From positions 254,069,575 to 254,133,574 of the forward strand of contig NC_066579.1 in NCBI RefSeq assembly GCF_024323335.1: DNA of 64,000 nucleotides, read 5' to 3'. Within the stretch, counting starts at the first letter, position 1. Each line of letters starts with the position of its first letter. Positions 46,902-58,827 of this stretch are shown one piece after another. This DNA is from Lathyrus oleraceus (lineage: Eukaryota; Streptophyta; Magnoliopsida; Fabales; Fabaceae). The notes beneath the pieces were generated by a model. That model ran no database searches. It worked only from the letters and a program-made list of their open reading frames with translations, and was not told the DNA's origin. Position numbers and translations under genes: made by a program.

Positions 46902-49900
46902 AAGTGTTATGAAAAGAAATTTTGAAAATCAAAAGCATAATGCTTAGGTTTCTAATGTTCGAAAACAAGTGTTAATGTTTGCACAAAAGTTTTGGCTTGG
47001 GTTAGAGTGGAGGGAAGAAGAAGAATGGCTAAAGTCCTAATCATACAAGAGATGAAGGATAAGAAACAAGACCACAAATGGAGTTCCTCTCTTGAGATCA
47101 TATTGATGATTCAAGTAGCTCCCATCCTTTGGAATAAGCAAGCGTAAGTATATACTCAAGCAATCAATCAAGTAAACAAAGCTCTTAGGAATCTTCCAAT
47201 GGCTCTTGGATCTCTCACTTTTGAAGCATATGGCCATGGTTCTTCAATTTGGCTCAAATATGATTCCCTAGCACAAAAACACACACATCAAAGAGTTCCA
47301 TGAAGTAAATCAAGAATGGACAAGAGTGAGTTTAGAGATTTGGTCCTTCTAATCCATCTTCAACATTGAGGCATTTTTACTCCATTTTTGCATAGGGAAT
47401 GTCCTAGAATCTAAGTCCATTTGTCCATTTTTTGCATTTGGTCCATAACAATCAAAACAAAACACAAGCACAATAATATATACACAATTATGTGCTCAAG
47501 TGAGCAAAAGGCAAATTGCATTAACATAAACATGTGCTCAAATGAGCAAAGGGCAAAAGCAAATGAATAATATGTACAAGAATAGTAAATTGCATAAATG
47601 TAAAGTGCAAGAATTAAATGTTAATGGTTACTGGTTAGTGTTAGAGTTAGTGTGCCATAAGGCAATTTAGCGTTATGTTAAGCAATCGTAATTTGACTTA
47701 TGTAGAAGTCACAACTATCTGAGGCCGGTCAATAATAATGTAGGCAACAACACAAGTTAGAGATCTTGATTAGTGAATCAAGCTCCTACAACTTGCCATG
47801 CCAAAAAGAAGATGAGAAATAATCTTGTATTGATTTAGGTTCTTTGCTTGATTATAAAGCAACCTATCCTTAATGCAAAGCCATTCACTTGATCCATGAT
47901 CAAGCTGAATTAGATTTGAATCAAGGAAGGTTAAACCTCCTATGTATCAAGGCTAACCACCAATCTTTAACTTATTGATCAAAAAAGAAAAAGAAAAAGA
48001 AAAAGAAGAAGAAGAAGACGACGATGAATATTAAAGCACATTAATGGAAATGGAATGAAATAATCAACAAGCATTGACCAAAGATAGAGAAGATCAAGGT
48101 CAAACAATGGTAAACAGAAGCAAAATGAAGATTAGAAGTCAAGAAACAAATAAAATATTTTTGGTATTTTTTAAAATTAAAATAGTACTTGAATTAAAAT
48201 AATAAAGAAAGGTCAAACTTCAAACTCACTTCAAATCAACTTTGAAAAGTCCAAGTGAATTATCCTAAGTTCAACAAGGTCAAACAATGTTTGACAATTT
48301 TTTTTAGCATTTTTAGAAGTCAGAAACTATTTTTTATCAATTAAAAATGCATAAAAATAACCTAATTGAATTAAAATATCAAATAAATCTCAAATCAATT
48401 AATAAATTGATGAGAATATTTTTCATAGATCTATCATCATTCGAAGAGGTTGGAAAAATATTTTTGTATTTTTTTGAATATCAAAAACTATTTTAAATGA
48501 ATTAAAAATAACCATAAAAGAGAAAATTCCTAAAAAATATCAAATGACAAAATAAAAAATATTAAAAATCATTTTTAGAAACTAGAAATTAAAAGAAGAA
48601 AAATGAAATTGGTCTCACATTTTTTGGACCAATAATGAAGGGGGTATGAATTTTTAAAATGAAATGGAATTAAAAGAAATAAAAGAAAATTAAAATCAGA
48701 AATTAAAATGCTGAAAAAATGTGAAACGTCTGATGTGATCTCATTAGTTGACGTGGATCAACATGTGGCCAGGAAGCGCGCGCTCACCATACACACTAGT
48801 CAACTGAATAACACATGGCCTATGGAAAAGTCATTACAATGAGTGGATGGGATCTGATCTGGAAACACACACGCACGGTCCAGATTGAATCTGGAGATTG
48901 GACGGTGACCTGCGCCACCGTCTTCTCCGGCCAGCTTCCGGCGAAGCTCAAATTTGTAGAGAAATAAATGTTCACTAAATGCCACGATCTAGGTACCAAT
49001 CGAAAGTTGGGGTGATGTACATCACCCCTGTGCCAACCAATCCACTCTAGGTTTCTACATTAAGAGAAATCAGAGGTTGAATTTCTGTGGTGTTTAACTG
49101 AACTTATTGGATTTTGAAAATTAAAGGCTCAAATCAACTGCCTCTATGGAGAGGACTTCAGATCACACAACAACAGCAAGAAACAAGCAAAATATGAGTT
49201 GATTCGAAGAAAATAAAAACTGAAGTAAACCTCTGATTTGCAGAGTTTGAGAGCACAATTTCTTGATGTGGATGCTTGCAGTTTGTTCTTTGGATCAAAA
49301 TGAAGAAGGCTAAGGAACTTTAGATCTGAAAATCAATTGATGAAATTGAATTTTAGATCTGAAAATTATGAATGAAAATGGTGAGTTCCTTTTGAGTGTG
49401 GTTGAGGGATTAGTCGTGCAGCATTTAGGGCGTCTTTAGGTTGCTGAAATGAGAGGCGTGAGCATTGTATTTATAGAAGAAAGCATCTGATATGCATGAA
49501 CATTTCATTGCATGAATGGAAATGGCCTCCATGTATGGGCCTGTACAGGCGCATGGAGGGCCCAATTCCACTTGGATTTGGCAGTTGATGCTAATTGGAA
49601 TCAAATTGGTCGTGCAGATTGTGCATAATCATCTCATGCAATGCAAATTTAAATGATTTTCAGAAATGTACCAATATGTTCATGTCTTCGAAAATGCCAT
49701 GTCCACACTTGAAACACAACCTTATGAGTAATGGTTGGAAAGCTTTTTGCATGAGATCATTTGTTATGTTGATCAAAACTTCATTTGAAACTTGGAAATT
49801 GATGAAAAGTGGTCATGAAGTGTAGGGTGCAAAACATGTACATGTGAGGATTTCAAAAATGGCCAAAGTTCAAGCTCTTCTGTTTCAATGATGCAAGCTC

Positions 49901-50989
49901 CAAATGACAAAATATTCAACATCAAAGTTGTATATCTTTTCAAGACAATCAATTTGGAATTAATTTTTGCATCATTTAGAGTTTTGATGAAGAAGTTATG
50001 GGCACTTGAAGTTGGACTTTTTCACATTTCAATGTTTTTGGTCCAAAGTGACCTATAATGCATTGCATTATCACATGTATTTCTTTTAGAATTTTGAAAT
50101 TTTGCTCAACATAACATATGAATCAGGCATATTAAGCTTTCCAATTCATTTGATCCCACCTCAAAATTATGAAAAATGAATGAGTTATGTCCTTGGGAAG
50201 TTGACCCACTATTAGGGTTTCAGTCAAAATGACCCATAATGTTTTGAAATGGATGATGACCTTCAAATATTAAAATCAATTTTTTATGAACATGAAAGTT
50301 GTTCATATGGTTCTTAAGAACATTTTTTCTTTTTGGGTCATCTTCATTTGACAAACACATCAAAAGTTAGGTCTCAGTGTATTTCAAAATAGTCAGATGA
50401 GTTGACTGATCAACTTCTCAAGTCCAAACCTCATATCCTGATGAATTGATGATTGAGGATGCTAAAATAAGTTCAAATATGCATGAAATGATTAATTAAA
50501 GAACTTCCCTTGATTGTATTTGATCATGGGTTAAGGTTGCTTCATGAGCAAGGCACAGTTGATGAACAGATGAATTAGGGTTTCCTTGGGAAACAAACCT
50601 CAAACCCTTTGATTTGCTTTGATCAAAATGATGAATTGAGATAATTGGGAGGCATATTTGATGGATGAGAGCTTTGGGAACCATTTCCATGCTTGCTTTC
50701 ATCTTCTCTTGGCCATATCAATGCACATAGGATCTCCTAGAAGCTTTGGATCTTGTGACTGCTCAAGCTACAAACAAGAGATGTTAGTGACATATTTTTG
50801 TGCTTTTGGTTAGTAAATAAAATGGGAAAAGCAATAATATACAATTCAAGCATGCTTGGTGATCTCAAACCAATTCTCAAGAGTTCCCACCCAAAGGTTA
50901 AGGGCCAAGATGCTATGATCCTTGAGGCAAGATGCAAATACAATGTTATGATGCCATGAGGGATCTTAGGGTCAAAATTGGGGTCTTAG
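46902..50989 (-). mobile_element. Solo Ogre-type LTR inserted in the envelope-like region of D (about 4.1 kb)
   Basis: On the minus strand it starts (T)CTAAGACCCCAATTTTGAC near 50989, one or two bases different from the TGTAAGACCCC start of LTRs C and F. Its first 500 bases match F closely and its middle matches C (for example the CAATCGTAATTTGACTTATG block near 47685). The 3' end stops at about 46902 without the hairpin-region motif and terminal part seen in C, so that end is shorter than in C. AAAAT stands on both sides (46897-46901 and 50990-50994). TATA box at 49468-49475; an AAAAAG/AAG microsatellite at 47980-48015. No primer site or coding sequence is attached. Confidence 0.75.
49468..49475 (-). 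promoter_or_regulatory. TATA box of the solo Ogre-type LTR
   Basis: TATAAATA on the minus strand in the context TTCTATAAATACAATG. Confidence 0.6.
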
Positions 50990-50994
50990 AAAAT

Positions 50995-51751
50995 GCACAG
51001 TTGTAACCTTAGCTGGAGACTTTCTAACAGTTTTCCTTTTGGCAGGAGAGATGTCTAGGACATCGTCTTCGACATCATCTTCAGAATCAGAGCTTTCTCT
51101 GACCTTTCTCTTCTTGACCTCTACTTTACTCCATGATTTAGAAGGACCTACAACAGCAGCCTTCTTACTAGTTCTGGCTGTCAACATCTCAGCCACAGAC
51201 TTGCCTTTCTTGGTCTTCATTTTATTTGCAACACTTGGTTTCAAGTGATGAACCAAGGTGTCATCTTCCTCATCTGAGCTTTCTTCCTCCAAATCAATAA
51301 CCTTCTCAGCAGTTTCATGCTTCTTAGATTGAGAAGCATTTACAAGTTTCTTATTAGGCAAGGTTTTACCTAGAGAACATAGTCCCTCAGCAGCAACGTC
51401 TTTCTCTGACCTAGATGAATCATCATCTTTCTCAGTTTGAGGTTCCACCTCAGGTGAGGGGTCCCTTCTAGACAGAGGAGTCGAAACTCCCTTGACTGAG
51501 TGTCCTTCATTTAGGATCCTAGTTACCAGGTTCCTAATGACATGATCTGTATAGTGCATGTCATCCTTAGGTGAAGGGTTTTCATAGTTGTTACCTTGAT
51601 TGTTTGCTGCCTTGGAAGAAGGACCAGGGGCGTCGCCTGGGATTATAGCAAGAGGAATGACTTCCAAAACGTATTCATCCAGAAACTCCATGGAGGGAGT
51701 CCTTGCTTTGTGAGTGGGTTTTGAACCAGAAGAAGAGGGATGTTGTGACAT
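50995..51751 (-). pseudogene. Element D envelope-like region, N-terminal part
   Basis: Begins at ATG 51749-51751 (MSQHPSSSGSKPTHKARTPS), about 210 bp after RNase H. The protein is strongly polar: acidic Ser/Glu/Asp clusters (EESSDEEDD, ESSDSEDDVEDDVLDIS) alternate with Lys-rich stretches (KMKTKKGK, KVEVKKRKVR). No signal peptide or membrane segment is visible, so entry-protein function is not supported by sequence. The solo LTR interrupts the frame just after V-T-T-V-H at about 50995; it resumes beyond 46901. Expected product before the interruption would be about 600 residues in total. Confidence 0.7.
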
Positions 51752-51958
51752 TTTGTTGAACTTTTGAGAAAAAATTTATTGCCCTAGCAGAGATGAACGA
51801 TACAGTTTGATGAAGATGGAAGTGGTTGTGTTAAGGTAGCGTGTGAAAACGGTATAGATGGTAGTTCCAATACTAGGTAATGATTTACCACAAATGGGGA
51901 ACTTTCTTTTAAGTGGGCAGACAATATTTTTATTACCTTTTCCACTCCACTTTAATTG
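51752..51958 (-). other. Element D spacer between RNase H and envelope-like frame
   Basis: About 200 bp, non-coding. Confidence 0.6.
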
Positions 51959-52675
51959 CTATAAATTCTCATGAATACAAATCCCCAATTTCCCTCTTAA
52001 ATATTCAAACTGATTAGCATCCAAAGCCTTTGTAAATATGTCAGCTAATTGCATTTCAGTAGTAACATGCTTCAGTGCTATGATTTTCTCTTCCACAAGT
52101 TCTCTAATAAAGTGATGGCGAATATCAATGTGCTTTGTCCTGCTGTGCTGAATAGGATTTTTGGAAATATTTATAGCACTCAGGTTGTCACAGTATAATG
52201 TCATGACATCTTGTGTGACATTGTATTCAGTCAATATTTGTTTCATCCAAACCAATTGAGAACAACTACTCCCAGCTGCTATGTATTCAGCTTCAGCAGT
52301 GGATATGGATACACAATTTTGTTTCTTTCTAAACCACGATATCAAATTGTTCCCCGAGAAGAAACATCCTCCTGATGTGCTTTTCCTATCATCAGTACTT
52401 CCAGCCCAGTCAGCATCACAGTAACCAGTCAGCATGGATCCAGAACCATGAGTATATAACATTCCATAGTCACTGGTGCCATTGACATATTTCAGTATCC
52501 TCTTCACTTGGTTTATGTGACTGACTTTTGGTTCAGCTTGATATCTAGCACAAACACCTACAACAAATGCAATGTCAGGTCTGCTTGCTGTGAGATATAG
52601 CAGAATTCCTATCATGCTTCTGTATAGACTTTGATCTACACTAACACCACTTTCATCTTTGGAGACTTTCAAATG
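51959..52675 (-). pseudogene. Element D RNase H
   Basis: Removes RNA from the RNA-DNA hybrid during reverse transcription. The frame shows the RT-to-RNase H connection (SLYRSMIGILLYLTASRPDI, ARYQAEPKVSHINQVKRILKY) and the RNase H core CDADWAGSTDDRKSTSGGC, SISTAEAEYIAAG and DNLSAINISKNPIQHSRTKH, with catalytic D, E, D at the usual copia places. It ends IHENL with a stop at 51959. The frame upstream differs from RT by a frameshift at about 52670-52690, so the polyprotein is broken there. Otherwise this domain is intact. Confidence 0.93.
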
Positions 52676-53853
52676 TGTAGGAGCAGGTTCCTTTTATGAC
52701 TTGCATTCTCCATGCCAAACTTCTTAACAATGTTCTTGGCATATTTGCTTTGAGATAGAAAGATAGAATCTTCCATCTGCTTGACTTGTAGCCCAAGAAA
52801 GTAGGTCAGCTCTCCAACAAGGCTCATCTCAAACTCAGACTGCATTTGACTAACAAGATGTTCGACCATCTGCTCTGACATCCCACCAAACACAATATCA
52901 TCTACATATATTTGTGCCACCATGAGTTTTCCTCCTTCATTCTTCACAAATAGGGTCTTGTCAATACCTCCTTTCCTGTATCCATTGTTAGTGAGGAACA
53001 CTGTGAGTCTCTCATACCAAGCCCTAGGAGCTTGCTTCAACCCATAGAGGGCTTTCTTTAATCTGTACACATGCTTTGAAAGATTTGGATCTGTGAATCC
53101 TTTAGGTTGTTCAACATATACTTCCTCATTTAAATAGCCATTCAAAAAGGCACTTTTTACATCCATTTAGAACAATTTGAACTTTAGAATACATGCCACT
53201 CCAACCAATAGTCTAATGGACTCAAGACGAGCTACAGGAGAAAATGTCTCATCAAAATCCACTCATTCAACTTGAGTATATCCTTGTGCTACTAATCTTG
53301 CTTTGTTCTTAGTAACAACCCCTTGTTCATCAGATTTATTCTTATACACCCACTTTGTACCTATGACATTTATTCCTTCAGGTCTAGGAACCAGTTCCCA
53401 TACTTCATTCCTCTTGATTTGACCTAACTCCTCCTGCATGGCATTGATCCAGAACTCATCAGTCAAGGCTTCCTTGACATTCCTAGGCTCAATCTTGGAC
53501 ATAAAGCAGCCATGTGAGATCACTTCCCTTGATCTAGTTGTGACCCCTTTATTTGGATCTCCTATAATGAGATCTTTGGGATGATCCTTCTGAATTCTGA
53601 TGGTGGGTCCCTTGTTGCTTTTGTCATCTTCAGGTTCAGCTTTGGGAGGTTCACTCTCCTTATTTTTGTCTGAGAAATCAGCTGGGGGATCATTTTGAGA
53701 TGTCTCAACATCGTCGGTGACATCAGTCTGTTGGTTATCAACCACAACATTGATAGATTCCATCATTAATTTAGTTCTGGAATTAAAGACTCTGTATGCT
53801 CTGTTGTTTGTTGAGTAGCCCAGAAATATTCCCTTATCACTTTTGGGATCCAT
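52676..53853 (-). pseudogene. Element D reverse transcriptase
   Basis: Copia-type RT in two frames. The first (53853 to 53263) carries the variable linker rich in Asp, Glu and Lys and the opening of RT: E-E-L-x-Q-I-K-R-N-E-V-W-E-L-V-P-R-P, G-T-K-W-V-Y-K-N-K, ARLVAQGYTQVE. A TGA at about 53260 stands where tryptophan is normal (TGG to TGA), and a TAA (53167-53169) precedes [20 protein letters not shown], where CAA to TAA fits. The second part holds [19 protein letters not shown], the catalytic [11 protein letters not shown] and [13 protein letters not shown]. All palm-domain residues seem present. Confidence 0.92.
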
Positions 53854-55023
53854 CTACCTTCTTTGTTCACGATCAGTCAAGATATAGCATTTACTACCAA
53901 ATACATGGAAGTATTTGACTGTAGGTCTTCTTCCTTTCCAGACTTCATATAAAGTTGTAGGAGTCCCTTTCTTCAATGTCACTCTGTTGTGAACATAGTA
54001 GGCTGTGTTCATGGCTTCAGCCCAAAAATGGTAGGGCAAATTCTTAGCATGAATCATAGCTCTGACGGATTCTTGAAGGGTTCTATTTTTTCTTTCCACC
54101 ACACCATTCTGCTGGGGAGTAATGGGAGATGAGAACTCATGATGAATTCCTTCTGAAGAACAAAATTCAGCAAATTTGTTGTTCTCAAATTCCTTCCCAT
54201 GATCACTTCTAATTTTGATAATTGGACTTTCCTTTTCTCTTTGAAGTTTTAGACAAAGATCCTTGAAGACTTCAAAAACATCAGATTTTTCTCTTATAAA
54301 ATTGATCCAGGTGTATCTGGAGAAGTCATCCACCACTACATGTGCATACTTCTTCCCACCAAGACTTTCCACCTACATGGGTCCCATCAAATCCATATGG
54401 AGGAGTTCCAAAACTTTGGAAGTGGTGTCATGTCTGAGCTTCTGGTGTGACATCCTTGTCTGTTTTCCAATCTGACATTCTCCACAGACTTTTCCTTCAT
54501 CAATTTTCAAGTTGGGAATTCCTCTAACAGCTTCAACAAATATAATCCTCTTCATACCTTTAAGATGCAGATGGCCCAATCTTTGATGCCATATCTTCAC
54601 TTCTTCTTCTTTGGCCAAAGTACACATTAAAGAATAACCAGTTTCTTGAGAACTCCACATGTAGCAGTTATCTTTAGACCTAACTCCTTTCATGATCACT
54701 TCATTTTCTTTGTTAGTAATCAGACATTCAGTTCTAATGAAGTTTACATTTAGACCTTGGTCACACAGTTGACTGATGCTTATTAGATTTGTAGTCAATC
54801 CCTTAACAAGTAGGACATTGTCAAGGTCAGGAACTCCAGGGCAATCAAGCTTACCAATCCCCTTGATTTCACCCTTTGCTGCATCACCAAAGGTTACATA
54901 GCTTGTGGCATGAGGATGAAGGCCAGTTAGCAGGTTTTTGTTTCCAGTCATGTGTCTAGAGCACCCACTGTCAAAATACCAATCTTCTTTGGCTGAAACT
55001 CTGAAGGAAGTGTGAGCTATCAA
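53854..55023 (-). pseudogene. Element D protease end and integrase
   Basis: Protease active site D-S-G in W-Y-F-D-S-G-C-S-R-H-M-T-G near 54950; then the GAG-pre-integrase and zinc region I-W-H-Q-R-L-G-H-L-H with C-G-E-C-Q-I-G-K. Integrase core carries L-L-H-M-D-L-M-G-P-M (first Asp), I-R-S-D-H-G-K-E-F (second Asp) and N-G-V-V-E-R-K-N-R (Glu). A TAG at 54373-54375 falls directly after G-P-M, where CAG to TAG fits, and another at 53854-53856 separates integrase from RT. Catalytic residues are all kept, so nonsense codons are the main damage. Confidence 0.92.
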
Positions 55024-55173
55024 ACTTGTACCATTAGTCCTAGGAACCCATTGCTTTTTATTGACAGGTCTATTATGTTTGGGTTTAGGTTGATAATGAG
55101 CAGGACGAGGGTAACCATACAGCTTATAGCAGAAAGGTTTTATGTGGCCAAACTTTCCACAATAATGACATCT

Positions 55174-56690
55174 CTATTTTTGGTGTTTCCCTTTCTGCTG
55201 TCTTCCTTTATGATGTTGTGCCATATGACGTGACATCGCAGGTTTGCTGTCAATATGGCTGCACTTAGGTTTGGATTTGGGTTTGCCACCAGCGTAACTG
55301 CACTCAGGCTTAGATTCATTGAACCCAATGCCAGATTTGTCTCCTGTTATTTGTCCAGTCTGGAGAATTTTGTCTAAAGTGTAACATCCATTATTTAGCA
55401 TCCTTACATACTTGGTCATCTCATCCAGTTTAGAATTCAAGAATACAACTTCAGTCTTCAACTTGGAGATGGTTTCCACATGTTCTGCCTTCTCATTCTC
55501 TAGCTGTGCTATCACTTTCTTCTGGCTTTCAACTTGTTGACACACTTTTGCACTTCTGTGATACAACTTTCTGTAGGTAGTGTCCAACTCTTCAAAGGTT
55601 ACTTCATCATCACTTGAGTCTTCATCAGAACCCAATCTTCCAGTCATGGCAGCCACAAGATTTGCAGACTCTTCTGTTTCACTTTCATCAGACCAAGTGG
55701 CAGCAAGACTCCTCTTCTGTTTCTTGAGGTAGGTTCCACACTCATTTCTAATGTGTCCATACCCATCACATTCATGGCACTGAACTCCTTTTCCCTCTTT
55801 GGGCCTTTCATCTGACCTTGTTCTTCTTCCAGCATTGTTGGATTTGCTGATGTCAGATGAGATGTTCTTGACATTAGCCTTAGATCTTACATCCATCTTT
55901 TTCAGAAGTTTGTTGAACTGTCTTCCCAGCATTGCTACATCATTTTCCAGATTTTCATCAATATCTTGACCACCTTCCTCCTCTTCCTCCTCAGTGTTTG
56001 ACATGAAGGCTATGCTTTTGGCTTTCTTTTCAGATCCATCACACATTCCCATCTCAAATGTTTGGAGGGATCCAATTAGCTCATCAACTCTCATGTTGGA
56101 TATGTCTTGAGACTCTTATATGGTTGTCACCTTCATAGCAAATCTCTTAGAGAGTGACCTGAGTGTTTTCCTTACTAACCTTTCATCTGACATCTTCTCT
56201 CCTAGGGCTCCTAAGGCATTAGCAATTTCAAGGATATTCATATGAAATTCATGAATATTTTCATCTTCTTTCATCCTTAAATTTTCAAACTTGGTAGTGA
56301 GCGGTTGCAGTCTAGGCATCTTCACTCTAGAGGTGCCTTCATGAGTGGTTTTGAGAATGTCCCAAGCATTTTTAGCCACCTCACAATTGTTTACTAATTT
56401 GAAGATATTCTTGTCTACTCCATTGAATATAGCATTCAATGCTTTAGAATTTCCAAGGGCTAGATCATCCTCCTCCTTGGTTCATTGTTCTTCAGGCTTC
56501 TTATCAGTTGTAGCTTCTCCTTCCTTAGTGACTACTGCATGTTCCCAGCCTGTTAACACAATCTTCCAAGCCTTATTACCCAAAGATTTTAGGAAGGCTA
56601 CCATTTGAGGTTTCCAGTAGTCATAGTTGGATCCATCCAAAATAGGTGGCCTGTGAACAGATCCTCCATCTCTCTCTATAGTACCAGAAA
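55174..56690 (-). pseudogene. Element D gag with zinc knuckle and coiled coil
   Basis: Structural protein. Coding sense starts near 56690 with R-D-G-G-S-V-H-R-P-P-I-L-D-G-S-N-Y; the expected ATG reads ATA, so the start codon appears lost. TGA at 56482-56484 stands for tryptophan (TGG to TGA) and TAA at 56116-56118 follows VTTI. Capsid-like region: FNGVDKNIFKLVNNCEVAKN, W-D-I-L-K-T-T-H-E-G. The last frame (56094 to 55174) has an acidic tract, the zinc knuckle C-x2-C-x4-H-x4-C as CHECDGYGHIRNEC, and a helical, probably coiled-coil region (VESQKKVIAQLENEKAEHVE) with C-terminal Lys/His-rich repeats. This gag layout is typical of Sireviruses. Confidence 0.9.
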
Positions 56691-56732
56691 GTATCGTCCC
56701 TAGATCTCACCTAAAACCATAATAGGATGCCT

Positions 56733-56744
56733 GCTCTGATACCA
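56733..56744 (-). promoter_or_regulatory. Element D primer-binding site (initiator tRNA-Met)
   Basis: TGGTATCAGAGC on the minus strand, two bases from the 5' LTR end at 56747; standard Ty1/copia primer site. Confidence 0.95.
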
Positions 56745-56746
56745 AT

Positions 56747-57706
56747 TGAAATTCTGGTATCAGATATGAGACGTCGAAGGTAATGTCACGACACTAATAT
56801 CTGAACAATACAAACAGGATAAGAGATAAAGAACTGTAATGCAAGAGACACAAGCAATTGTTAACCCAGTTCGGTGCAAACTCACCTACGTCTGAGGGCT
56901 ACCAAGCCAGGAAGGAAATCCACTAAAATGGAATCAGTTCAAAGACTCTCAGTAAACAACATAAGTTACAGTCTTTTTCACCTAATCTCTACCCGTGTGA
57001 CTTCTACCTAAGAACTCTTAGATATGAGATCCCACTCACTCCCCCTCAATCACACCAGTGATATTAAACAAGAATTACACTGAAAAGAAGACACTCTTCA
57101 AAGACACACACTTGATCTTACTTAGCAGCTTCAATCAAGTAGACACACACTCATGCTTAAAAGCTTTGAGTGACAAATTATAACTCAAAAAACAGACCAA
57201 TTTAATCATCTATGGATGAATTGAATGGCTTACAAGTCACACGACCACACAAGACTAAAACCCTTATTCTCTCTCAATATTTCGTTTGTTATTTCTTGTG
57301 TATCAAATCAGGTTTTCCATGTCCTTTTTATAGAAGCATTTGGCTGGGCTTGGACATCATAAAACCCTAAAACTATTTTCCATTCATATCTTCTCATGAC
57401 AGTTGATTAGATCTCTTTGGAAAATAAGTTAATCACGTTGTAATTACTGATTAATAACATGTTCAATTAGCTCATCAATCATACACATATTGCCTTTAAA
57501 AACGCAATCACATAATACATAACATTCAGACTGAATGTTTTGTATACAGATGTCATGACATCGGGTCTGACATCCTGGAAAAATCCTGCATAATTATATT
57601 TTAAACTTCCAGCAAGTACAAGATATCTTATGTTAAGACATCACATGTGACATCTTGTGAACACTCTTGGTTTTACCAAAATTGCTGCCAACACCTAGAA
57701 CCAACA
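56747..57706 (-). repeat. Element D 5' LTR
   Basis: 960 bp, same ends and length as the 3' LTR. TATA box TATAAAAAG at 57324-57332. Most differences from the 3' LTR are transitions. Confidence 0.95.
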
Positions 57707-57711
57707 GATGG
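57707..57711. repeat. Target-site duplication of element D, right copy
   Basis: GATGG, identical to 44160-44164. Confidence 0.9.
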
Positions 57712-57749
57712 AGATATGAAAAAGGGAGGGAAAATTTTGGGGTACAACA
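57712..57749 (-). repeat. Start of element E 3' LTR
   Basis: On the minus strand: TGTTGTACCCCAAAATTTTC, 38 bp up to the D target duplication. The LTR continues at 44164-41664. Confidence 0.75.
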
Positions 57750-57750
57750 A

Positions 57751-57763
57751 CTGTCACTATTTA
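57751..57763 (-). promoter_or_regulatory. Element E polypurine-like tract
   Basis: AAATAGTGACAG directly before the LTR start; a decayed form of AAATAGGGGCAG seen in element C. Confidence 0.55.
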
Positions 57764-58827
57764 ATCTTCTTGAACCTGAATACAGGAATTGCGGTAGCTT
57801 TTCAGGTATTCGAGGTGGAAGAGGATTAAATATCAACGTATCCAAAAATTTGCTTGAATGGATGGTCACACTATTGACACGGGTTTTTGATATTTATGTG
57901 GGGGTGTCATGGTAGAGTATGATATGCGTGTTGCATGATGTATGCTTTATTTTCATGATGCGTGCCTGTTTGATGGGTTAGGCGTATGTCGTTTGTGGGG
58001 GATATGGTTCTTTATTATGGAGGGAACTCTGACTCGTCATTGATTGTCAAAAGGTTAATGATATTATGCAGTCCAAGTGTTAACACTGCTGTCAGGGATT
58101 CATCTACCTGCTGGATAATATCGGGATACTATACCAAATAGGGCAGTCATTTGGATGTTTTCAGCGTTCAAGCAAAACTTTAGGACTACCGGTCATCTTT
58201 TAAGTTCGTCGGGATTTTACAGTAATGCATAACATTTTCCTAAAGCTTTTATTATTCTCTGAAATTTTAAGGCATTATGTGAATAAGATAAATCAGTTAT
58301 TTTGCATACAAAATACGGAAGAGAAAAAAAGTACTTAATGAAATGAACTGAATTTTACTGATATGAAACTGTACATATGGTATGTACAAAGATGCAAACA
58401 CCATTGATGAGAGTGTTGCCAAAATTTAAAAAGATAAACGAAATGGAAATGGGAAACATTTTTGTATTTTTCCATTGATCACAATATTGGTCGTCGTCTA
58501 CTGTAGAATCTGAATTCTGAGGCCTTGCTTTAACTGACGATGATTGGGTTGATCTTTGACCATCTGACGTCTAGCTTATAGCGTAACGGACTCAAGGGTC
58601 ATAGTCAATGCCTTTATCCCTAACTTTTGCCTGAACATTTTTATTCTTTTCGTCCACCAGGATGCTCTTTTTTGCCTAAGCCGCCCTTTTGGGTTTTCGA
58701 CCTAGCGAGCTTTATATTTGTTCCCTAACTTTTGCATGGACAATTCATTTTTTGGTCCACTGGGATAGCCATTTTTTCCTAGATTAATTTTGTGAAGATT
58801 AATCTAGCGGGCTTTTGTAATTTCTTT
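57764..58827 (-). other. Element E 3' untranslated region
   Basis: About 1.06 kb, non-coding. Near 58670-58760 it has two blocks resembling the CCCGAAAGGG and AGGCAAAAA repeats after integrase in element C. Far shorter than in C. Confidence 0.65.

Larger units (their letters stand above)
44165..57706 (-). mobile_element. Element D: complete Sirevirus-like Ty1/copia retrotransposon
   Basis: Both 960-bp LTRs (44165-45124 and 56747-57706) start TG and end CA and are flanked by GATGG. Minus-strand order is 5' LTR, tRNA-Met primer site, gag, protease, integrase, RT, RNase H, envelope-like frame, non-coding region with several polypurine tracts, 3' LTR. That domain order is Ty1/copia; gag with a zinc knuckle plus coiled coil, an envelope-like frame and repeated polypurine tracts point to the Sirevirus (SIRE/Maximus) group. 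Without the nested solo LTR it is about 9.45 kb, normal for the group. The LTRs differ at roughly 33 positions by eye, about 3.4 percent. Confidence 0.93.

Noticed and set aside
50496..50702. Open frame that recurs at 63757-63993 on the other strand
   Set aside because: The similarity reflects two LTRs of the same family in opposite orientation, not a conserved protein.
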